Notes under the pieces: model-generated | Seen by the model: only the letters and a program-made list of their open reading frames with translations | What the model was told of the DNA's origin: nothing | The model's database searches: none | Translations under genes and position numbers: made by a program | Shown here: positions 18,134 through 27,127 of the stretch, in pieces | Layout: the number at the start of each line of letters is the position of its first letter | Position numbering within the stretch: the first letter of the stretch is position 1 | Assembly: GCF_023283825.1 (NCBI RefSeq) | Contig: NZ_JAKILD010000003.1 | Coordinates: 62,001-126,000, forward strand | Source: Shewanella olleyana | Lineage (GTDB): Bacteria; Pseudomonadota; Gammaproteobacteria; Enterobacterales; Shewanellaceae | DNA length: 64,000 nt | Direction of reading: 5' to 3'

Positions 18134-18288
18134 GTGCAGATAGTGTGAATGTGTGACTGTGTGACTGTGTGACTGTGCAGATAGTGTGACTGTGTGACTG
18201 TGTGACTGTTTGACTGTGCGACTGTGCGACTGTGCGACTGTGCGACTGTGCGACTGTGCGACTGTGCGACTGTGCAGATAGTGTGACA
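18134..18288 (+). repeat. 8-bp tandem array with higher-order structure
   Basis: Units of GTGTGACT and, in one perfect run of seven, GTGCGACT are punctuated by a 9-mer GTGCAGATA at 18134, 18175 and 18272. The 9-mer is each time followed by GTGTGA, so the array has a second-level period. Two minus-strand frames over it are Ser/His/Thr/Val repeats and are not genes. The remaining spacer 17820-18606 shows no supported gene. Confidence 0.9.
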
Positions 18289-18606
18289 GTTCCACTAAAG
18301 GTAGCTGTGACTTCTTGCTCAGCCAATATTTTACAAACGAATTAAAAGTCACTCGATGAAGAACAGCCAAGCCTCTGTATCTTGTGCAGGAATTGCATAT
18401 CAATTGCCATCTCTAATTGTATAATTAACATTCACTTTTCTGAGGTACATAACAAAATATCATGCTTCATCCCATGGCCGAATCTTCTAATCATCCAGCA
18501 TTAAACACAGCTGTTATTCAATCATTCCCATAAAGATTTTTGAGCTATACTGAAGATATGCGAGTGTTATGCTGTATTAGAATGACAAGGATGTTCAAGG
18601 AAGAAT

Positions 18607-21117
18607 ATGCAAGAATGGAACGATCAAAAGCTCATTAATTTAATCAAATATGCACCAGCAGCGACTGTGTGTCTTTTTATGATTATTATTAATATTGTGA
18701 TCATCAATGATAATCACGAAAAAGCTAATGAGAGTATTTTATCCCTTCGAGAAGATGTAATTTCTCAACAAAAACAGCAAATAAATCAACAGGTAGACCA
18801 AGTTGTACGCATCATTGAGTTCAGAAAAGAGTTAGTTCTTTCACAACTTAAACAACAATCAAAGTCGCGAGTAGATGAAGCTCACGCCATTGCCTCTAGT
18901 ATATTCATCAACAACCCTAATAAACCCCATTCTGAAATCATTAACATGATCACCGACGCATTAAGGGCCATACGCTTTAATGACGGCAGAGGATATTTTT
19001 TCATTTTTGATATGGAAGGCAATAATATTCTTCATGGGTTAAAGCCCCACCTCGAAGGTACTTCAGTTTGGAACGCACAAGATTTACGAGGCACCTTTAT
19101 TCTGAGGGAACACATTCATAAAATTCAGCAACAACAAGGGGAAGCTTTTTACCATTGGTGGTATCAAAAACCTGGTTACCCAGTAACACAAGAATTTGAA
19201 AAGGTGGGGTATGGTAAAGAATTTAAACCTTTAAACTGGTTTATCGGCACAGGCGAATACATTTCTGATGTTGAGAATGATGTTAAAGCCACACTGTTAA
19301 AATGGATTTCGGAGTATGATTACGGCGAACATCAAAGAATGTTTGTTATTGACACTAAAGGTCATTCACTAGCAAAACCTATTACACACAAGCAACATGA
19401 TTTTATTGACCACCACGCACACACAAACCAGCAATTAGTGAAAACCATACTTGATAAAGTTACATCGAAAGGTAGTTTTATAGAATTTGGTTTATCTGGC
19501 TCAGGTGAAGAAATAAAACCACCCGTTGAAATCATTTACGCCCAGTTATTTAACTCATGGCAATGGATTATTGGTACCCACTTTAATACTTACGATTTTG
19601 AAGAGTACCTAAACCTTAAGCAAAAAGAGTTACTGCTTAACAACCATGAAAACTTCATGAAAGTACTTACCTTAAGTATTTTTTCCACTTTCCTTATGGT
19701 TGGTGGCTGTCTATTTGCTGGGAATTTGATTGCTAATAGATTCAGAAAGTTTAAATATCGCATTGAGAAAGACTTCAAGAAATTAAACAATTCAAAAGCG
19801 ACCATGGAACACATGGCCATGCATGACTCATTAACAGGGTTACCCAATCGAGCCTGTTTTTTAAACCAGATCAAACAGGATATTAAATCCACCATAGGGC
19901 AAAGTAAAAAATTGGCAGTGGCATTGGTTGATATAGATGATTTTAAAAAAATTAACGATGTTTATGGCCACTCATCAGCTGATCAGTTACTCAAAGAAGT
20001 GAGTCGTAGGGTTGAACAGTCCATTGCGCCACAAGATACAGCCGCCCGCTTTGGTGGTGATGAATTTGGCTTCTGTTTCCCTGACATAGAAAACACTCAG
20101 CAAGTTCATCAGAAGGTATCTTTATTACAGGATATTTTTAATCGAGAATATACAATAAATGGCACTCAATATGCCATTAAAGGCAGCATCGGCATTAGCA
20201 TGTATCCTTCAGACAGTCATAGCCCTGAAGGGTTAATTCGTAAGGCAGATATTGTACTTTATAAATCCAAAGCTGTATTAAACGGCCTGGTCACCTTCTT
20301 TAACTCTGAAATCGATGCTCAAGTAAGTTACGAATACAAACTAGAGGAACAACTCAGAAATGCATTAACCAACAACGAAATTAGTGTGCTGTATCAACCT
20401 CAAATCACAACCCGAAATGAGCAACTCCAAAGTGTTGAAGCACTTGCCCGATGGAACAATCCAAAGCTTGGTTCGGTATCCCCAGACGTTTTTATTGGTA
20501 TTGCAGAAAAGACTGGCTTAATTATCGACTTAGGCTTGTTTATTTTCCGTAAGGCATGTGAAGATATTCTTGCGGCCTCGCCGAATGGAAAGGGGGCGAT
20601 TAATGTTTCAATCAATATATCTCCACAACAATTAATGCAGATCAACTTCGCGGAATCCATAACCCAAATAGTTAATGAAGTAGGCATTGATATTCATCGA
20701 ATAACCATAGAAGTGACAGAAAACCTTGTTCTACAAGACTTAAAAATGACCGCTATTATTTTAAATGAATTAAAAGCACTTAAGTTTGGCATTTCTCTTG
20801 ATGACTTTGGCACAGGTTATTCTTCTTTAAGCTATTTAAATGAACTTCCCATCACTGAAATTAAAATCGACCGATGCTTTATTAATAATATTAATAGCAG
20901 TAATCAAAGTAACGCACTGGTTAAGGCAATTTTCGCTATTAGTGAGGCATACGACATTAGTGTTGTAGCAGAAGGGGTTGAAGAAAGAGAACAATTCTTA
21001 ACCTTAAAGTCTTATCAATGCGACCTTATCCAGGGGTATTATTTTGATAAACCTTTAACGCTGACAGAACTACAACAAAAGTATTTCAATTTTAAGCTCG
21101 CATCTAATGATTCATGA
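18607..21117 (+). CDS. Membrane Cache sensor with GGDEF and EAL domains (cyclic-di-GMP turnover)
   Basis: An 836-residue protein: a TM helix at about 13-32, a periplasmic double Cache region (about 45-345, with GRGYFFIFDMEGNNILH and NWFIGTGEYI marks), TM2 at about 353-375, then GGDEF and EAL. The cyclase signature GGDEF is intact at 483-487. The phosphodiesterase signature EAL is intact at 611-613, with DDFGTGYSSLSYL and the EVTEN segment also conserved. No RxxD inhibitory site lies just before GGDEF. The protein may therefore be bifunctional, or one domain may be regulatory. The Cache module suggests control by a small extracellular ligand. Confidence 0.92.
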   Translation: MQEWNDQKLINLIKYAPAATVCLFMIIINIVIINDNHEKANESILSLREDVISQQKQQINQQVDQVVRIIEFRKELVLSQLKQQSKSRVDEAHAIASSIFINNPNKPHSEIINMITDALRAIRFNDGRGYFFIFDMEGNNILHGLKPHLEGTSVWNAQDLRGTFILREHIHKIQQQQGEAFYHWWYQKPGYPVTQEFEKVGYGKEFKPLNWFIGTGEYISDVENDVKATLLKWISEYDYGEHQRMFVIDTKGHSLAKPITHKQHDFIDHHAHTNQQLVKTILDKVTSKGSFIEFGLSGSGEEIKPPVEIIYAQLFNSWQWIIGTHFNTYDFEEYLNLKQKELLLNNHENFMKVLTLSIFSTFLMVGGCLFAGNLIANRFRKFKYRIEKDFKKLNNSKATMEHMAMHDSLTGLPNRACFLNQIKQDIKSTIGQSKKLAVALVDIDDFKKINDVYGHSSADQLLKEVSRRVEQSIAPQDTAARFGGDEFGFCFPDIENTQQVHQKVSLLQDIFNREYTINGTQYAIKGSIGISMYPSDSHSPEGLIRKADIVLYKSKAVLNGLVTFFNSEIDAQVSYEYKLEEQLRNALTNNEISVLYQPQITTRNEQLQSVEALARWNNPKLGSVSPDVFIGIAEKTGLIIDLGLFIFRKACEDILAASPNGKGAINVSINISPQQLMQINFAESITQIVNEVGIDIHRITIEVTENLVLQDLKMTAIILNELKALKFGISLDDFGTGYSSLSYLNELPITEIKIDRCFINNINSSNQSNALVKAIFAISEAYDISVVAEGVEEREQFLTLKSYQCDLIQGYYFDKPLTLTELQQKYFNFKLASNDS

Positions 21118-21154
21118 ACGAGTCAATTATTCGAGCTTCAGCAACTTGTAGCCC

Positions 21155-21188
21155 AATAACAACGCCCTCAATCGAGGGCGTTGTTATT
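21155..21188. terminator. 15-bp perfect hairpin shared by convergent genes
   Basis: AATAACAACGCCCTC and its exact complement flank an AATC loop. The hairpin overlaps the last codons and stop (21184-21186) of the minus-strand EamA gene and follows the plus-strand GGDEF-EAL gene by about 40 bp, so it can stop both. Confidence 0.75.
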
Positions 21189-22062
21189 TAGACGATAATT
21201 GAGTGACATCGGAAACCGGTCGTTTAGATAATTTAATATACATAAACAAAGATAAAAAGATGACGCTACCGCCAATGAGTTTCTGTGGTTCTAAGTTTTC
21301 ACCGAGAACCGAAAAACTTAACATCATGGTCCAGATAGGTTCTAAAATCATGATCAGTGCTGCGGTTTCCATGTTAACGGAGTACTGACCTAAGGTTTGT
21401 AGTAAGTACCGCAGTGAAGTGGCTGCAATGGTTGAGACGACAAACCAAATAAGAATATTGCTACTTAGTTCAAATGGAGCTTGCACTGTCATAGCAACAT
21501 AGATTGCGCTCACTAACCCCACAATAAACAGCTGTATACAAATAGAATCTAATGGTTTGATTTTTGCGCTGATGCGTTTATTCAATACAAAGTGCACAGA
21601 AAGTAATGCCGATGCTAACAAGAAATACCATTGACTCTCATCGATTTGCCAGCCATTGGTCAGCGTCAAAAGCATCATGCCAGTAATACTCATTGGCAAG
21701 GCAAACCAGAATGCACGATTGGGTTTAATTTTAAACAGTAACCAAGCTGTCATAGGAGCAATAATCATCGCAAGGCTCATGATAAATGCGCCTTCAGACA
21801 AACTTTGACTGATAGTGACCGCATGAACCCACACTAATAAAGCTAAGCCTAAAAAGACCCCTACTCCGCAAGCTAATAGAATCTGCTTGGCTCGAAGGCG
21901 CCATAAACTTTGATAGCAAAAAGGCAGTAAAACTAAACTTGCCAATATAAAGCGAGTCGCAATAAACATCTCACCTGGTACTTCCATTACCACGATTTTT
22001 GAGGCTATCCAGCCAAGGGCTGCCAACAGAGTGGCGATAAATAAATACAAGGCTCCGCGCAT
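21184..22062 (-). CDS. EamA/DMT-superfamily inner-membrane transporter
   Basis: A 292-residue, almost wholly hydrophobic protein with about ten transmembrane helices arranged as two EamA repeats. The first repeat begins GALYLFIATLLAALGW with FIATRFILASLVLL. The second has SICIQLFIVGLVSAIY and the AALIMILEPIWTMMLSFSVLGE helix typical of the family. Such proteins export metabolites such as amino acids or purines, but the substrate cannot be told. It lies downstream of nemA on the same strand, separated by 227 bp holding a hairpin, so it is probably its own unit. Its 3' end lies inside the terminator stem. Confidence 0.86.
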   Translation of the reverse strand: MRGALYLFIATLLAALGWIASKIVVMEVPGEMFIATRFILASLVLLPFCYQSLWRLRAKQILLACGVGVFLGLALLVWVHAVTISQSLSEGAFIMSLAMIIAPMTAWLLFKIKPNRAFWFALPMSITGMMLLTLTNGWQIDESQWYFLLASALLSVHFVLNKRISAKIKPLDSICIQLFIVGLVSAIYVAMTVQAPFELSSNILIWFVVSTIAATSLRYLLQTLGQYSVNMETAALIMILEPIWTMMLSFSVLGENLEPQKLIGGSVIFLSLFMYIKLSKRPVSDVTQLSSK

Positions 22063-22143
22063 CGAGGTTCTCTTAACAGCTAACTGCGACTAAACATCAA
22101 GTTGAGGATTAATAGCAGAATTAACCCCAACACCGAAAAGCAA

Positions 22144-22176
22144 AATAGCAACCTCACTTAACATGAGATTGCTATT
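22144..22176 (-). terminator. Hairpin after nemA, probable terminator
   Basis: A 13-bp stem with one mismatch (AATAGCAACCTCA and TGAGATTGCTATT) and a 7-nt loop. On the minus strand it is followed by TTTTGCTTTT, about 115 bp past the nemA stop. Confidence 0.55.
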
Positions 22177-22289
22177 GTTCAATTAAAACGATTTTACAGT
22201 AAACCTTGAAAACTTACCTTGCCAGATACTTGATTTCTGGATATTGCTGATGACAATTTGGGAATTGCTTATGATAATTTAAGTATTGC

Positions 22290-23387
22290 TTATGACAAAT
22301 AGTCACTATAATCAGTTAAGCCTTTTTCAGCGCCGCCAAACAGAGTTGCAGGATCGTGAGCAGCTAGCGGGTAACCATGCTTGATACGATTCGGTAAATC
22401 AGGATTGGCCACAAACGGACGACCAAAACCAATCATATCAGCGAGTCCAGCTTCGATAACCTGCTCTGCTTTATCCGCATCGTATTTACCCGCGTAAATA
22501 AGCACGCCTTTATAAGCTTCACGTACCGCCTCTTTAAAGCCTGCAGGAGTTTCAGGTGCATCTTCCCAATCCACTTCTGCAATGTGTAAGTACACAATAT
22601 TGTGAGTATTCAATAACGCAGCAGCAGCGGTATAGGTTGCTACAGGTGTTGCATCCACAGTGCCATTAAGCGATGTGAATGGCGCTAAACGTACACCTAC
22701 TTTATCAGCGCCAATAGCATCAACCATAGCTGCAACCACTTCGCTTAAAAAACGCAAACGGTTTTCAATCGAACCGCCGTACTCATCGGTGCGGTTATTG
22801 GCTTCAGAATCGATAAATTGGTTAATTAGGTAACCATTTGCCGCATGTAGTTCAATACCATCAAAACCTGCTTCAATCGCATTTAGCGCAGCTTGGCGAT
22901 ATTCAGCAATAACGGCTTCAATATCTGCTTTGGTCATTGCACGTGGTTCTACTACGTCAACAAAACCTGGCTCATCAGTGCCATTATCGATGAACACTTT
23001 AACGTTTTCAGCTTTCAAGGCAGATGATGAAATGGGTTGCTCGCCGCCAATATTATCTGGATGCGTGACTCGGCCTACATGCCATAACTGGGCGAATATG
23101 ACCCCACCTTTTGCGTGAACCGCATCAGTGGTTTTCTTCCAACCCGCTATTTGTGCAGGAGAGTAAATACCCGGTGTCCATGCATAACCTTGACCCATTG
23201 CCGAGATTTGAGTGCCTTCAGCGACAATCAAACCTGCTTGTGCGCGCTGGGCATAATACTCAGCCATAATATCATTGGCGACATTGCCAGGTTGCGATGC
23301 ACGTGAGCGGGTCATTGGTGGCATAACGATACGATTACTTAGGGCGTGTTCACCTAGTTGTATTGTGTTAAAAAGTGATTCTTTCAT
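22290..23387 (-). CDS. nemA: Old Yellow Enzyme-family alkene reductase (NemA-like)
   Basis: A 365-residue FMN-dependent ene-reductase of the N-ethylmaleimide reductase group, which uses NADPH to reduce electrophilic alkenes, nitrate esters and related toxins. Seen are the N-terminal NRIVMPPMTRSRA flavin-binding segment, AEGTQISAMGQGYAWTPGI, the HVGRVTH loop, and the catalytic H181-x-x-N184-x-Y186 in HAANGYLINQF with IDSEANNRTDEYGGS after it. The C-terminal GFGRPFVANPDLP phosphate-binding region is complete. It lies 55 bp downstream of gloA on the same strand, as in the E. coli nemRA-gloA locus, but no NemR-type regulator is adjacent here. Confidence 0.92.
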   Translation of the reverse strand: MKESLFNTIQLGEHALSNRIVMPPMTRSRASQPGNVANDIMAEYYAQRAQAGLIVAEGTQISAMGQGYAWTPGIYSPAQIAGWKKTTDAVHAKGGVIFAQLWHVGRVTHPDNIGGEQPISSSALKAENVKVFIDNGTDEPGFVDVVEPRAMTKADIEAVIAEYRQAALNAIEAGFDGIELHAANGYLINQFIDSEANNRTDEYGGSIENRLRFLSEVVAAMVDAIGADKVGVRLAPFTSLNGTVDATPVATYTAAAALLNTHNIVYLHIAEVDWEDAPETPAGFKEAVREAYKGVLIYAGKYDADKAEQVIEAGLADMIGFGRPFVANPDLPNRIKHGYPLAAHDPATLFGGAEKGLTDYSDYLS

Positions 23388-23442
23388 GGTGTTTCCTTAA
23401 AAAATAAAACGGGAAATAATGCAATAAATACGCGATCGATCA

Positions 23443-23820
23443 TTAATCGAGTTGGATCAATTCAATCTGGTAATTGTCAGGATCAGTAATAAACGCAATA
23501 TGAGTTTCGCCGCCTTTCACAGGCCCAGGCTCACGAGTCACCTTGCCGCCTAAACGGTTAATGTTTTCACAAGCCGCATAAATATCATCAACACCTAGTG
23601 CTAAATGGCCAAAAGCATTGCCCATTTCATATTGGTCAGTATCCCAATTGTGGGTTAACTCTATCGTTGTGCCACCTTGCTCATAGCCTACAAACACTAA
23701 GGTATAGCGGTACTCAGTATTTTCATGACGCTCTAATACACTCATGCCCAAGACTTTAGTGTAGAACTCAATAGATGCATCTAGATCAGCAACTCTGATC
23801 ATTGTGTGTAAAAACTTCAT
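23443..23820 (-). CDS. gloA: Lactoylglutathione lyase (glyoxalase I)
   Basis: A 125-residue enzyme that isomerises the methylglyoxal-glutathione hemithioacetal to S-lactoylglutathione. The four metal ligands fit the E. coli pattern: His5, Glu54, His72 and Glu120, at nearly the same spacing as the E. coli residues. The [20 protein letters not shown] start and the [12 protein letters not shown] end are typical of the Ni-type bacterial enzyme. It is the first gene of a likely gloA-nemA operon for reactive carbonyl and electrophile defence. The spacer upstream is AT-rich without a clear operator. Confidence 0.94.
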   Translation of the reverse strand: MKFLHTMIRVADLDASIEFYTKVLGMSVLERHENTEYRYTLVFVGYEQGGTTIELTHNWDTDQYEMGNAFGHLALGVDDIYAACENINRLGGKVTREPGPVKGGETHIAFITDPDNYQIELIQLD

Positions 23821-24209
23821 AAAATACCCTCAAAGCTAACGTTATTACTGCTGTTATTACTGCTGCTATTACTAGCGAATAAGTGTATTTTACGACTTAA
23901 CATTATAAAAATATAATCATTAAAAATTCTTATAATAATAATTTTTTGTTATAACGGTAAGTAAAAGAAGTCAATAACGAAGGTAGAAAACCATCCATAT
24001 ACGCAGGTTTAGCGTTTTATCTATTCACAGATTTACCGATTTATCGATTCACCAATTAACGGATGTTCTCATAGAAAAACAGCTGTATTAAACCCAATTT
24101 GAGATACTCGGTCAGCAGATTTTTAATTAAACGATGGATGCAAGTTTTTTCAACATAAATACCTTAAAAGTGGAGTTTAAATGTTCAAACTAACTTTTAG
24201 ACCCAAATA
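23821..24209. other. Intergenic stretch upstream of gloA
   Basis: AT-rich spacer. A run of loosely repeated GTTATTACTGCT-like words lies at about 23835-23875 just upstream of gloA. No gene, RNA or convincing operator is seen. Confidence 0.45.
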
Positions 24210-24241
24210 AAAAAGCCAGAACAAAGTCGTTCTGGCGATTT
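24210..24241 (-). terminator. Intrinsic terminator of the phosphatase gene
   Basis: An 8-bp stem GCCAGAAC/GTTCTGGC followed on the minus strand by a T-run, 22-54 bp after the stop of the phosphatase gene. Confidence 0.75.
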
Positions 24242-24262
24242 AAATACATCTGAGCAAAAGAG

Positions 24263-24754
24263 CTATCTATAAGAATTGAAATACGCTAACTGCACTGGAT
24301 TTTTGAGTGCTTTGGGGCGGATTTTTTGCACTTCACTAATCACCTTATCAGCCGGCCAACCATGGGCTAATAGCATCAATCCAATAACCAGACCCGTTCT
24401 ACCAGTTCCGCCCTTACAGTGAACAGCAATGGTGCCTTTACTCGTAATGATCGATAAGATCGCCGCTTTATGCTCAGCCCAAGCAGCTTCGAAAATCTCA
24501 TTTGGCGCAGCATCATCAAGAATAGGCAGTTGTACCCAAGTGATATCATTGTCAGCGCATACGCTCGGTAATGATCCAGCATTATTAGCTGCCATCTCTT
24601 TATCAAACATTAACGTCAGCAGCATATCAGTGCCAGCTTGTTTTAACGTGGCAACAGAGTCTGATAGTGATGCTTCTTTTGTGCCCGGACAAGGTGTAAA
24701 AATGAGCTTTGCCCCATTTTCTAGGGTTAACGCATCAAAAGGATGTAATGACAT
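24263..24754 (-). CDS. Small dual-specificity/tyrosine phosphatase-like protein
   Basis: A 163-residue single-domain protein of the Cys-based phosphatase superfamily, close to the CDKN3/dual-specificity group. The P-loop reads H112-C113-K-G-G-T-G-R119-T, the complete HCx5R(S/T) signature. Acidic residues in the PILDDAAP loop around 78-84 may supply the general acid. The cytosolic substrate is unknown. It is transcribed alone, with a terminator just downstream. The catalytic motif is seen directly; the substrate class (protein, lipid or nucleotide) is not determined. Confidence 0.85.
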   Translation of the reverse strand: MSLHPFDALTLENGAKLIFTPCPGTKEASLSDSVATLKQAGTDMLLTLMFDKEMAANNAGSLPSVCADNDITWVQLPILDDAAPNEIFEAAWAEHKAAILSIITSKGTIAVHCKGGTGRTGLVIGLMLLAHGWPADKVISEVQKIRPKALKNPVQLAYFNSYR

Positions 24755-25159
24755 GAATGAATTCCTATTGAGATGGTGATTAATTTACTTAAAAATCACT
24801 CTAAAGTAATTTTTCTGTTGGTGATAGCTTACACAACAAAAGTTAACTTATTAAGAATGACTTCATCACTTGAGATTAATCTGTCATAACTCCACTTTTT
24901 ATATTCGCTGAGAGTAAGTTGGCAAATATTAATAATATTCAATATTGCCTCCTTCTGACTTGAGTAAAAGCGAGCCAACATACTAAAGCGTTCAACGCCT
25001 GCAGCACATACTGACAACAAGTGTTGCTCATCATACTGAACATAAATTGAGACTGGGTGTCGTGATTACACGGTGGCGGTCTTGAATAGATATTGAATGG
25101 GTATTGAATTGATGAAGATGACTAGAATGAATAATCATTTCTATCAGTAAAGATAATAG
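24755..25159. other. Intergenic stretch, no supported gene
   Basis: A 63-codon minus-strand frame starts at TTG, lacks a good ribosome site and resembles no family. It could be a decayed fragment. No hairpin terminator was found for the GGDEF gene upstream. Confidence 0.4.
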
Positions 25160-26926
25160 TTAATTAGATTTATTTTTATTCGCTAACACAGTGACCGTTG
25201 AGCTTTGATTGGAAACATCGCTATCAAACTCTGATTCTTGTTCTTGATCTGACTCTGGCTCAAGCTCAAGTTCCGCTTTCAAAGACGCTGATTGTCTTAT
25301 TTCGTTGTAATGTACAACTCGGTTTCTACCCGTATCTTTGGCTTTATAAAGTGCCACATCAGCAATTTTGACAAAGTTACTGCGATCCACTTGGCTATCA
25401 GGAAACGTTGAGACCCCGATTGAAACAGTCACCTTACCTAAGGATAAGCCTTTTAATTCTAAATGTAATTCGCTAATAAGTTTACAAATTTGTTGTGCGA
25501 GTATAGTGCCTGCATCAGCATCACATCCAAGTGCGATTACCGCCAATTCTTCACCACCTAAACGACATGCCACATCATTTTCTGCAATGGTGTTCATCAG
25601 CAAAGAGCTCACTTCTTTTAATACATAATCACCCGCATCATGGCCAAAATTGTCATTAAATCGCTTAAAATGATCGATATCTAGCATCAATAAAGAGACA
25701 TAACCTTGCTTACTTTTAGCTGTAGTTAAGCTGGTATCTAGTACTTCCTCAAAGTGACGTCGATTATAAAGCCCTGTTAAGGGATCGCTTAGTGCTTGGG
25801 CACGCAATTTCTCTTGCAAACTTAAATTAGCTAACGCTAACCCTAAATGCTCGGCAACAGTAAAAGCGGAGCGCAAAGTTGTCATACTGACAATGGCATT
25901 TTTATCACCAAAATATAAATGCAGCATACCAATAGTATTGCCGTGAGCAGTTAATGGGATACACAATACCTGATCATCACCTGTTTCTCCCATATGAGCA
26001 CAGGGTAAGCAATGGTAGTCATCATTTGCCAGATGATACTTACCCTTTCGTAACGCCCAGCATTCATGAGGTTCATATACAAGACTGCCAGGCCAAGGCT
26101 TACCCCAGTCGAGCTGAATTGATAATTGATTCCGAGAGGCCTTCATCATAGCGACACTGCCATTAATTTTACCCAAAATCCTCGGCACAATATCCTCAAC
26201 CACTTTTTGGGTTTCCTGGATTGAGTTACATGCAGCCAGTAAGTTTGCTAATCGGTGAAGCAGTTCAATCTCAACGGTTCGAACTCTAATACGCTCATCT
26301 TGTTGGGCTTTTTCTTTATTAACTTGCTCAGCGATTCGATAATGGCTTAAAACGCTACTGCCTAAAAAAATCGTTGTCGTTATTGCAAATAACCATAATA
26401 GAATGATTAACAACTCAATCGACATTGCTTCTAATACCGTCATCGGCATTGAAATTCTCACAACGTACTGTTTATCACTTATTGCTATTACTCTAGCGAC
26501 ATAAATCATGTCCGTATTAAGAGTGTCACTATGTCGAACACTGGATCCAATTTTGCCTGCCAACGCCTGAATAAATTCTGGTCTATCGCTATGATTTTCC
26601 AAAACGGTTAGTTCTGATGCAGTAAGCGAAGAGTCGGCTAATACGTTACCCTCGGCATCGATTAATGTGATCCTTTTGCCACTTGCAACTTGTGGGTATT
26701 CATGGAGATATTGGTTTAGTTTATTTCTATTGGATATAAGAAAGATGGGCTGTTCTTTTTTCAATTGATAGGTAACATCAGAAACCAATGCATTTAAATC
26801 AGATATCATGGTTTTCGTCATCCAGTTGTTCACACTTGCATTAAAGAAATACAAACACCCTAACATTGATATTAATAACATTATTAAGGGCAAATACTGC
26901 CATTTCTTATTTACAAATGTGCTCAT
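25160..26926 (-). CDS. Membrane GAF-GGDEF diguanylate cyclase
   Basis: A 588-residue protein. TM1 is at about 9-29, a periplasmic segment of about 140 residues with LIDAEGNVLADSS follows, TM2 lies around 170-195, and then come a short coiled linker, a GAF domain (about 215-370) and a GGDEF domain. The cyclase site reads GGEEL (457-461), an accepted active variant, with DPLTGLYNRRHFEE and DIDHFKRFNDNFGHDAGDYVL intact. The GAF domain carries the ALRKGKYHL...CLPCAHMG pattern. The C-terminal tail is very acidic and Ser/Gln-rich (ELELEPESDQEQESEFDSD) and looks like expanded simple sequence. Its role is c-di-GMP synthesis under an unknown signal. Confidence 0.9.
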   Translation of the reverse strand: MSTFVNKKWQYLPLIMLLISMLGCLYFFNASVNNWMTKTMISDLNALVSDVTYQLKKEQPIFLISNRNKLNQYLHEYPQVASGKRITLIDAEGNVLADSSLTASELTVLENHSDRPEFIQALAGKIGSSVRHSDTLNTDMIYVARVIAISDKQYVVRISMPMTVLEAMSIELLIILLWLFAITTTIFLGSSVLSHYRIAEQVNKEKAQQDERIRVRTVEIELLHRLANLLAACNSIQETQKVVEDIVPRILGKINGSVAMMKASRNQLSIQLDWGKPWPGSLVYEPHECWALRKGKYHLANDDYHCLPCAHMGETGDDQVLCIPLTAHGNTIGMLHLYFGDKNAIVSMTTLRSAFTVAEHLGLALANLSLQEKLRAQALSDPLTGLYNRRHFEEVLDTSLTTAKSKQGYVSLLMLDIDHFKRFNDNFGHDAGDYVLKEVSSLLMNTIAENDVACRLGGEELAVIALGCDADAGTILAQQICKLISELHLELKGLSLGKVTVSIGVSTFPDSQVDRSNFVKIADVALYKAKDTGRNRVVHYNEIRQSASLKAELELEPESDQEQESEFDSDVSNQSSTVTVLANKNKSN

Positions 26927-27041
26927 ATGCTCTTCTCTGACTTATTCTATTTTTAGCAGCAAAATAAAACGGTAACCTTGTTGAAATAGTTAATAAAAAT
27001 TAAAGCATAATTTCACCAATTTGCCAGTTACAGGTAATAAA

Positions 27042-27072
27042 AAACGGTTCCAACCAATGGTTGAAACCGTTT
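27042..27072 (-). terminator. Hairpin between the OsmC-YcaO and GAF-GGDEF genes
   Basis: AAACGGTTCCAACC and GGTTGAAACCGTTT pair with one mismatch around a short loop. On the minus strand it is followed by T's and lies about 55 bp past the YcaO stop. Confidence 0.72.
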
Positions 27073-27127
27073 AATTCACTAACTAAAATTCAGTCTAGAC
27101 CAGATACTGGCCCTAGCTAATAAAGCG

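Noticed and set aside
10148-18288. Possible CRISPR arrays
   Set aside because: Repeat units are only 6-12 bp with no unique spacers of constant length, and no cas genes are present.
17984-18403. Two minus-strand frames rich in HSRTVAQS-type repeats
   Set aside because: They are translations of the 8-bp DNA array. An 8-bp period gives three-frame cycling, and the flanks resemble no protein.
24829-25020. 63-codon minus-strand frame between the phosphatase and GGDEF genes
   Set aside because: TTG start, no ribosome site, no homology that I can recognise. It could be a remnant but this cannot be supported.
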